Source: SICB01 sp037132395 (lineage in GTDB: Bacteria > Patescibacteriota > Saccharimonadia > CAILAD01 > BJGX01). From it: 43,351 nt of DNA. Positions within the stretch are counted from its first letter, which is position 1; each line of letters starts with the position of its first letter. The DNA is taken from contig JBAXPC010000002.1 of NCBI GenBank assembly GCA_037132395.1, positions 1-43,351 on the forward strand, read 5' to 3'. Of the stretch, positions 39,109-43,351 are shown piece after piece. Below the pieces are notes generated by a model, which worked only from the letters and a program-made list of their open reading frames with translations, was not told the DNA's origin and ran no database searches. A program made the position numbers and the translations under genes.

Positions 39109-41067
39109 ATGGCGTTCCATTTACTACCCAGACTCAAAATTTCCTCAAAGGTATTGGTGTTTTTCTTATTCGTTTCATTATTGCCACTACTGGTAGTGAG
39201 TGTTGTTCTGGTGGGTCGAGGGCGAGCCTTGCTGCTAGACGCCGCCATAACCAAGCAAAAGGTGGTAGCCACTAGCACCGCCGATAAGGTCAATATTTTT
39301 CTTGATGACCGTATCAGAGCACTGGTATTGGAGTCGAAGTTACTGGCCCTAGCTAAATCCGAGCCTGCACTCACTAGCAAAGATTTCGCAGCACTCATTA
39401 AACAAGATAAAAGTATTCAGGAAGTTATACTTTTGGATCCGAAAGGCGTGCAGGTAGTAAAGGTCGATGCCAACGGCTCAGATTTTAGTACTCCCGACCG
39501 CTCATCGTCTGATTCGTTTAAAGCCGTCGGTTTTTTGGAGGGGAGGTATTTTGTAAGCTCCGTTAGCTATGGTCAAAATAACGAACCCTCTATCACCATA
39601 GCCGTACCGATATTGCCTACCAACCTCAGCCAAGCTCAAGACGAAACTACTCGTTCGGCGTCCAGCCCCAAAATAACTTCCGATGTTTTTCTTGGTGTTA
39701 TAGTAGTCAAATACAATATCGGCGATCTGTGGCAGTCGGTGCTCTCGACAACTATCGGCAAAGGTGGCTATGCCTATGTGGTCGATAGCCTTGGCAACCT
39801 CGTGGCGCATCCCGATAGCAACTATTTGGCAAAGAACCAAAAAATAGCCGATGTTGAAGCCGTCAAAAACTATATCAATGACAATTTCGAAACCAAAATT
39901 ACCACCTCTGAGCAGGGTGTAAGCGTCGTTAGTACCCCTACCAAACTATCTAGCAATAGCTGGGCAGTAATAGTTCAGGAGCCAGTTTCGAGTGTTTATT
40001 CGGGTATCAACTCTTTTATTGAGCTCTCGGTAATTATTATTGTATCCTCGGCGCTGTTTGCAATCGTCCTTAGTTTGATATTCCGCAAACAGCTCCTCGA
40101 CCCCATTAAGCAGCTGCTTATCGGTACCAAAAAGATCTCCGAAGGTGACTATAGTTATACCGTTAAGGTCAAATCTAACGACGAGCTGCGATATTTGGCC
40201 GAAACCTTCAATAGTATGTCGCAAAATATCAATAAGCTCGTTGGCGATCTGAAAATCAAAAACGCCGACCTCGACAAAGCAACCAACCAGCTCAGCGAGG
40301 CCAATGAAAAACTTCAGCAAGCCGATACCACCAAGGACGAGTTTATATCGATGGCCTCGCATCAGCTGGGCACTCCACTGGCCACCATCGAGGGCTACCT
40401 GAGTATGGTCAACCAAGGTTACTACGGTCCGCTCAACGAAAAGCTGGCCACGACAGTCAATAAGGCCCTCGGCCGCACCAATGTCATGAAAGGCTTACTG
40501 GCCGACTTTTTAGATGTCAGCCGCATGACGGCCAATAAGTTTTATCTCGACATCGAGCCAACTGATTTTAATAAAATCATCGCCGAAGAGGTCGGTGCCC
40601 TAAAAGCCTCGGCTGCCGAAGCCAAGGTCGAGCTAGCTTACCACGCCCCAGAGCAGGTACCACCGCTAATGAATATCGACGAGCATAAAACCCGCCAGGC
40701 CGTAATGAACCTCATCACCAACGCCATCAATTACACCAAGGGCGGTAAGGTCGATGTCTTTTTGCGCTACGATAGTGTTAATGCCCAGTACACCGTGGTC
40801 GATAACGGCATCGGCGTGCCAGACGAACAAAAGTCGAAGCTATTTAAAAAGTTTTATCGTGCCGATAATGCCAAAGAGACCCTACCAACTGGCACGGGCT
40901 TAGGTCTATACCTAGTTAAGCGCGTCGTTGAAGACCAGGGCGGCAAAATTATCTTCCATAGCGAAGTCGGCAAGGGCTCGACCTTCGGCTTTGTACTGCC
41001 TCTTGATACTAAGCTGCCGCTTGGGCAGTATCTGGCGCCGTCCAATAGTGCCGACGAGTCGGCTTGA
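39109..41067 (+). CDS. Sensor histidine kinase (Cache-HAMP-HisKA-HATPase)
   Basis: 652-residue membrane sensor: TM1 (about 14-36), a large extracellular Cache-type domain (about 40-300; GGYAYVVDSLGNLVAHPDS), TM2 (about 306-326), HAMP (about 328-380), a coiled coil, HisKA with phospho-acceptor His418 (ASHQLGTPL) and HATPase with N box (NLITNAINY), G1 (DNGIGVP) and G2 (GTGLGLYL). It probably senses a small molecule outside. No response regulator is adjacent, so it is an orphan here. The promoter is unclear: TATAAT overlaps the ATG, and CACAAT lies 8 nt upstream. Confidence 0.95.
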   Translation: MAFHLLPRLKISSKVLVFFLFVSLLPLLVVSVVLVGRGRALLLDAAITKQKVVATSTADKVNIFLDDRIRALVLESKLLALAKSEPALTSKDFAALIKQDKSIQEVILLDPKGVQVVKVDANGSDFSTPDRSSSDSFKAVGFLEGRYFVSSVSYGQNNEPSITIAVPILPTNLSQAQDETTRSASSPKITSDVFLGVIVVKYNIGDLWQSVLSTTIGKGGYAYVVDSLGNLVAHPDSNYLAKNQKIADVEAVKNYINDNFETKITTSEQGVSVVSTPTKLSSNSWAVIVQEPVSSVYSGINSFIELSVIIIVSSALFAIVLSLIFRKQLLDPIKQLLIGTKKISEGDYSYTVKVKSNDELRYLAETFNSMSQNINKLVGDLKIKNADLDKATNQLSEANEKLQQADTTKDEFISMASHQLGTPLATIEGYLSMVNQGYYGPLNEKLATTVNKALGRTNVMKGLLADFLDVSRMTANKFYLDIEPTDFNKIIAEEVGALKASAAEAKVELAYHAPEQVPPLMNIDEHKTRQAVMNLITNAINYTKGGKVDVFLRYDSVNAQYTVVDNGIGVPDEQKSKLFKKFYRADNAKETLPTGTGLGLYLVKRVVEDQGGKIIFHSEVGKGSTFGFVLPLDTKLPLGQYLAPSNSADESA

Positions 41068-41102
41068 GGTATGAAGCGCGCTGCCTTGCCAAACTAGCTA
41101 TT

Positions 41103-41168
41103 ATGAAACTATCTATTTTTGGGGCCAGTGATAAAATCGGTGGTCATACTAGCCTATTAATCTACTAA
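41103..41168 (+). pseudogene. Possible remnant of a NAD(P)-binding Rossmann protein
   Basis: A 21-codon frame reading MKLSIFGASDKIGGH and then a stop. This looks like the first strand and glycine loop of an NmrA-type or atypical SDR protein, cut short. It may be chance; nothing else of such a gene remains before the SOD gene. Confidence 0.25.
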
Positions 41169-41246
41169 CCCTTTTTTAGCTTTTTTGCAATTTGCTAGGT
41201 ACAATATAAGTATTACAATGTAACAACCAAAAGAAAGGCCAATACC

Positions 41247-41870
41247 ATCAAAAAATTCGTTCTACCCAAGCTCAAATACGCCACTAACGCCCTAGAGCCA
41301 ATAATGTCTCAAGAAACTATTGAGTATCACTATGGCAAGCACCACCAGGCCTATATTGATAATCTCAATGGTCTTATCGAGGGTACAGATCTTGCCGAGC
41401 TGCCAATTGAAGAGGTTATTGTTAAGGCCGAGCCGGGCCCAATTTTCAATAACTCCGCCCAGGCTTATAATCATAGCTTTTACTGGCAGTGCCTGACCAC
41501 GCCGCAAGGCGAGGGCAATGCGCCATCGGGCAAGCTAGCTCAGGCCATAGACGAAGCTTTTATAGATTTTGCCACCTTCAAGACTCAGTTTAGTGAGATG
41601 GCCAGCAAACATTTTGGCAGTGGCTGGGCCTGGCTGTTTGTTGGCAAATCCGGCAAGCTCGAAATGCTTGCTATGCACGACGCCGGCACACCTATTCAAG
41701 ACGGCCTCAAACCACTCCTTGCCGTAGATGTCTGGGAGCACGCCTACTACATCGACTACCGCAACAAGCGCCCGGATTATGTCGCCGCTATCTGGCAAAT
41801 TATCGACTGGAAGTTTGTCGAGTCTCAGTACGACGCTACCGCGCCCAGCTCGCTGATGCTCCCAGAGTAG
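41247..41870 (+). CDS. Superoxide dismutase, Fe-type signature, ATC start
   Basis: Converts superoxide to oxygen and peroxide. From 41247 the product has 207 residues, beginning KKFVLPKLKYATNALEP, the normal start of this family. Metal ligands are His28, His76, Asp161 and His165 (DVWEHAYYIDY). Gln72 in the AQAYNHSFYW segment and AGTPI are Fe-type signs; cambialistic use is possible. The first ATG (41304) would delete the conserved N-terminal strand. Before it, the only plausible initiator is ATC 41247, 8 nt after AAAGG. TACAAT near 41202 may be the -10. Confidence 0.92.
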   Translation: MKKFVLPKLKYATNALEPIMSQETIEYHYGKHHQAYIDNLNGLIEGTDLAELPIEEVIVKAEPGPIFNNSAQAYNHSFYWQCLTTPQGEGNAPSGKLAQAIDEAFIDFATFKTQFSEMASKHFGSGWAWLFVGKSGKLEMLAMHDAGTPIQDGLKPLLAVDVWEHAYYIDYRNKRPDYVAAIWQIIDWKFVESQYDATAPSSLMLPE

Positions 41871-41939
41871 CCATTTCAAGAATATTTCAGCCCCAAGTCA
41901 GCTATTCGGGAACATAATGTTAGTGCGCAATAAAACAAT

Positions 41940-41974
41940 GCGCCTAGCGCCGGCAGGCGCGGAAGGCGTATAAT
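41940..41974 (+). promoter_or_regulatory. GC-rich hairpin directly upstream of the NUDIX -10
   Basis: GCGCCT (41940-41945) and AGGCGC (41955-41960) form a perfect stem, followed 8 nt later by TATAAT (41969-41974) with 7 nt to ATG 41982. The hairpin sits where a -35 or operator would be. Confidence 0.5.
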
Positions 41975-41981
41975 TTAAGTC

Positions 41982-42485
41982 ATGAATAATTTCGAGATGA
42001 AATGGGTCGAATCGAATAATATATTAAAAAGCGATAGAGCATACCAAGTAAGGCAAGTTTATGTCTGGGCGATGGACAAAAACAAGGAATTTTTAATCGT
42101 TTCAAAGGACGGGAACAATTGGCAGTTGCCGGGAGGCAAACCCGATACGAACGAGCCGATGGTGGCGACAGCTTGTAGGGAGATGCTTGAAGAGACAGGC
42201 GTCAATATTAGCGATCGTATTAGAGATTTAGATTTTTTTGGATACTACAAGGTTAGAGATTTAAGCACGGATAGCCATCCATTTTTGCAGGTTAGATTTG
42301 CCCTAGATATGCAAGGTAGCAATGCCCTAAACTATTTTCATACGCGCAATGAGGATCACAATCAGCAGCAGAGTGAAACAATCAAGCACATCAGGCTTGT
42401 CGATGGAGCAGAGGCAGTACAATTAATACCCTGGCTTTCAAGCTCAGGCGAGTACAAGTACCTCAAATTGTATAACTTAATCTAG
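41982..42485 (+). CDS. NUDIX hydrolase
   Basis: 167 residues with a perfect NUDIX box, G-x5-E-x7-REUxEExGU, at 52-74 (REMLEETGV). Hydrolyses a nucleoside diphosphate linked to another group; the substrate (damaged nucleotide, NDP-sugar, other) cannot be told. Leaderless start by the TATAAT at 41969. Confidence 0.93.
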   Translation: MNNFEMKWVESNNILKSDRAYQVRQVYVWAMDKNKEFLIVSKDGNNWQLPGGKPDTNEPMVATACREMLEETGVNISDRIRDLDFFGYYKVRDLSTDSHPFLQVRFALDMQGSNALNYFHTRNEDHNQQQSETIKHIRLVDGAEAVQLIPWLSSSGEYKYLKLYNLI

Positions 42486-42499
42486 CATAATAAGTTTTG

Positions 42500-42543
42500 C
42501 AGTTTGCAAGGACTTTCCTTGCAAAACTAAAAAAGCGTATAAT
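42500..42543 (+). promoter_or_regulatory. Hairpin and -10 element of the HAD gene
   Basis: TTGCAAGG / CCTTGCAA (loop ACTTT) lies just upstream of TATAAT (42538-42543), which ends 7 nt before ATG 42551. A second pairing, AGTTTTGC with GCAAAACT, is mutually exclusive with part of the first. Confidence 0.5.
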
Positions 42544-42550
42544 TTGAGCT

Positions 42551-42976
42551 ATGAATATATACCTAGACATAGACGGCGTACTGATTAAAAATGATTCTAC
42601 GCTGGCCAATTTTGCCCCAGAGTTTATTGAGTATGTACTTACCAAATACCCAGACAGCACCTACTGGCTTACCACTCATTGTCAGGGTGATGCGAGCGTG
42701 CCAATGCGCCGGCTGGGCCACATGTTTGAGCCCCGCATAGCTGAGCTAATGCTAGCAATCAAGCCAACTAGCTTTGATCACGCCAAGACCACGGGCATTG
42801 ATTTTAGTAAGCCATTTTTATGGTTTGACGACAATGTTTTTGATTTTGACAAAGATATTCTCAGAGAAAATAACGCCTTAGATAATCTTATAGATGTAGA
42901 TTTGCTCAAAAACCCAAATGTCTTACAGCAATTTATTTACGACTTTCCTACTATGAGCCCACACGCTAGCGCGTGA
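42551..42976 (+). CDS. HAD-like hydrolase
   Basis: 141 residues. Motif I DIDG gives nucleophile Asp6 and Asp8; YWLTTH carries the motif II Thr; FLWFDDN supplies Asp93 and Asp94 as motif IV. Probably a small phosphatase without a cap domain; substrate unknown. It follows the NUDIX gene but has its own promoter. Confidence 0.82.
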   Translation: MNIYLDIDGVLIKNDSTLANFAPEFIEYVLTKYPDSTYWLTTHCQGDASVPMRRLGHMFEPRIAELMLAIKPTSFDHAKTTGIDFSKPFLWFDDNVFDFDKDILRENNALDNLIDVDLLKNPNVLQQFIYDFPTMSPHASA

Positions 42977-42989
42977 TGGTGGGGCGGGG

Positions 42990-42995
42990 TATAGT
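42990..42995 (+). promoter_or_regulatory. -10 element of the last gene, leaderless arrangement
   Basis: TATAGT with 6 nt to ATG 43002, no Shine-Dalgarno. Confidence 0.45.
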
Positions 42996-43001
42996 AATTA
43001 T

Positions 43002-43351
43002 ATGAAAGAAGATAATGACTTTGATTCTGCCAATGAAAAAACTCAAGCCCTCAGAGACAAGTATGGCAGGGCTGAGCTGCCAAATGATGCCCTAAAAGTA
43101 CTTCACTACTACCAAGACCTCATTGCTCTGGCTCAAGATGGCCCAATCACCAGTAAAGATGCTGCCTATCTTATAGCAGATACTATGTGGTATCCGGCAG
43201 TAGATAAACACCCTGGCCTTGAGGCTATAACAGGTGATGCCGGTGAGCTAGAATTGCCAAATGGCCACATAAGTGGAGACCCGGCAGAGCGCTATAAGCG
43301 GCTAAGTGTGTGGATACAAGAAGAAATCGATATTATCAACAAGGCTAAGGG
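43002..43351 (+). CDS. Small hypothetical protein, paralogue of the 35145 gene, 3' end missing
   Basis: Open to the window end (116 codons). Shares with the 35145 protein the YYQDLIALAQDGPITSKDA segment, an LIADT motif and LPNGHISGDPAERYKRL near the C terminus. Mostly helical, no recognised family. Confidence 0.75.
   Translation, partial: MKEDNDFDSANEKTQALRDKYGRAELPNDALKVLHYYQDLIALAQDGPITSKDAAYLIADTMWYPAVDKHPGLEAITGDAGELELPNGHISGDPAERYKRLSVWIQEEIDIINKAK

Noticed and set aside
39946..40416. 156-codon minus-strand frame
   Set aside because: Antisense to the HAMP/HisKA part of the histidine kinase; shadow frame.
1..43351. UGA recoding (code 25)
   Set aside because: TGA ends several genes at expected places (for example ftsE and mreB overlaps, and pyrG), and RF2 is intact.

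Overview
The window reads as a chromosomal segment of a monoderm, small-genome bacterium, most likely a Candidatus Saccharibacteria (TM7) or close CPR relative. This is inferred, not proven, from: a sortase plus an LPXTG-type substrate; PcsB-like CHAP hydrolase beside FtsEX; MurA and MreB without an outer-membrane gene; RF2 with UGA used only as a stop (so not the UGA=Gly code of Gracilibacteria/Absconditabacteria); short intergenic gaps; and many small lineage-specific proteins. No phage, IS element, CRISPR array or rRNA was seen. Two tRNAs are present (Leu-CAA, Glu-CTC).

Layout. 1-139: 3' end of an LPETG surface protein and its terminator. 249-5473: prfB, ftsE, ftsX, a CHAP amidase/endopeptidase that appears to start with ATT, and a C-terminal processing protease. 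5580-12505: pyrG; on the minus strand a Trm11-like methyltransferase and rpmA; then a UPF0104/LPG-synthase-like membrane protein, xseA, xseB and two poorly characterised genes. 12513-20811: tRNA-Leu, sortase, a PEGA/beta-propeller membrane protein, murA, mreB and a tightly overlapping surface-polysaccharide set (O-antigen-ligase-like, GT4, WecG/TagA). 20864-24223: a zinc-ribbon/Pro-Ala-repeat membrane protein, a small hypothetical and gltX. 24226-28144: class I ribonucleotide reductase nrdA-nrdB on the minus strand, with a well-formed promoter and two NrdR-box-like sites. 28381-43351: more accessory, with tRNA-Glu, idi, a GAP/LysE-like transporter, secreted and small hypothetical proteins, a two-TM potassium-type channel divergent from a HELIORHODOPSIN, a ferric-reductase-like flavocytochrome plus cytochrome b5 pair, GGDEF, NYN nuclease, SDR, a Cache-HAMP histidine kinase, Fe-type SOD, NUDIX, HAD and a pair of paralogous small proteins.

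Two genome-wide habits stand out. First, many genes have a consensus TATAAT (or close variant) ending exactly 6-8 nt before the ATG and no Shine-Dalgarno, which predicts leaderless mRNAs. Second, a contrasting set has strong Shine-Dalgarno leaders, and three of these have no ATG/GTG/TTG in the right place, so they appear to start at ATT, ATC and ATA. The most interesting biology is the heliorhodopsin with its divergent ion channel and adjacent heme/flavin electron-transfer pair. Other points are MurA with Cys replaced by Asp, NrdA lacking its C-terminal redox cysteines, and an atypical Trm11-like methyltransferase motif.
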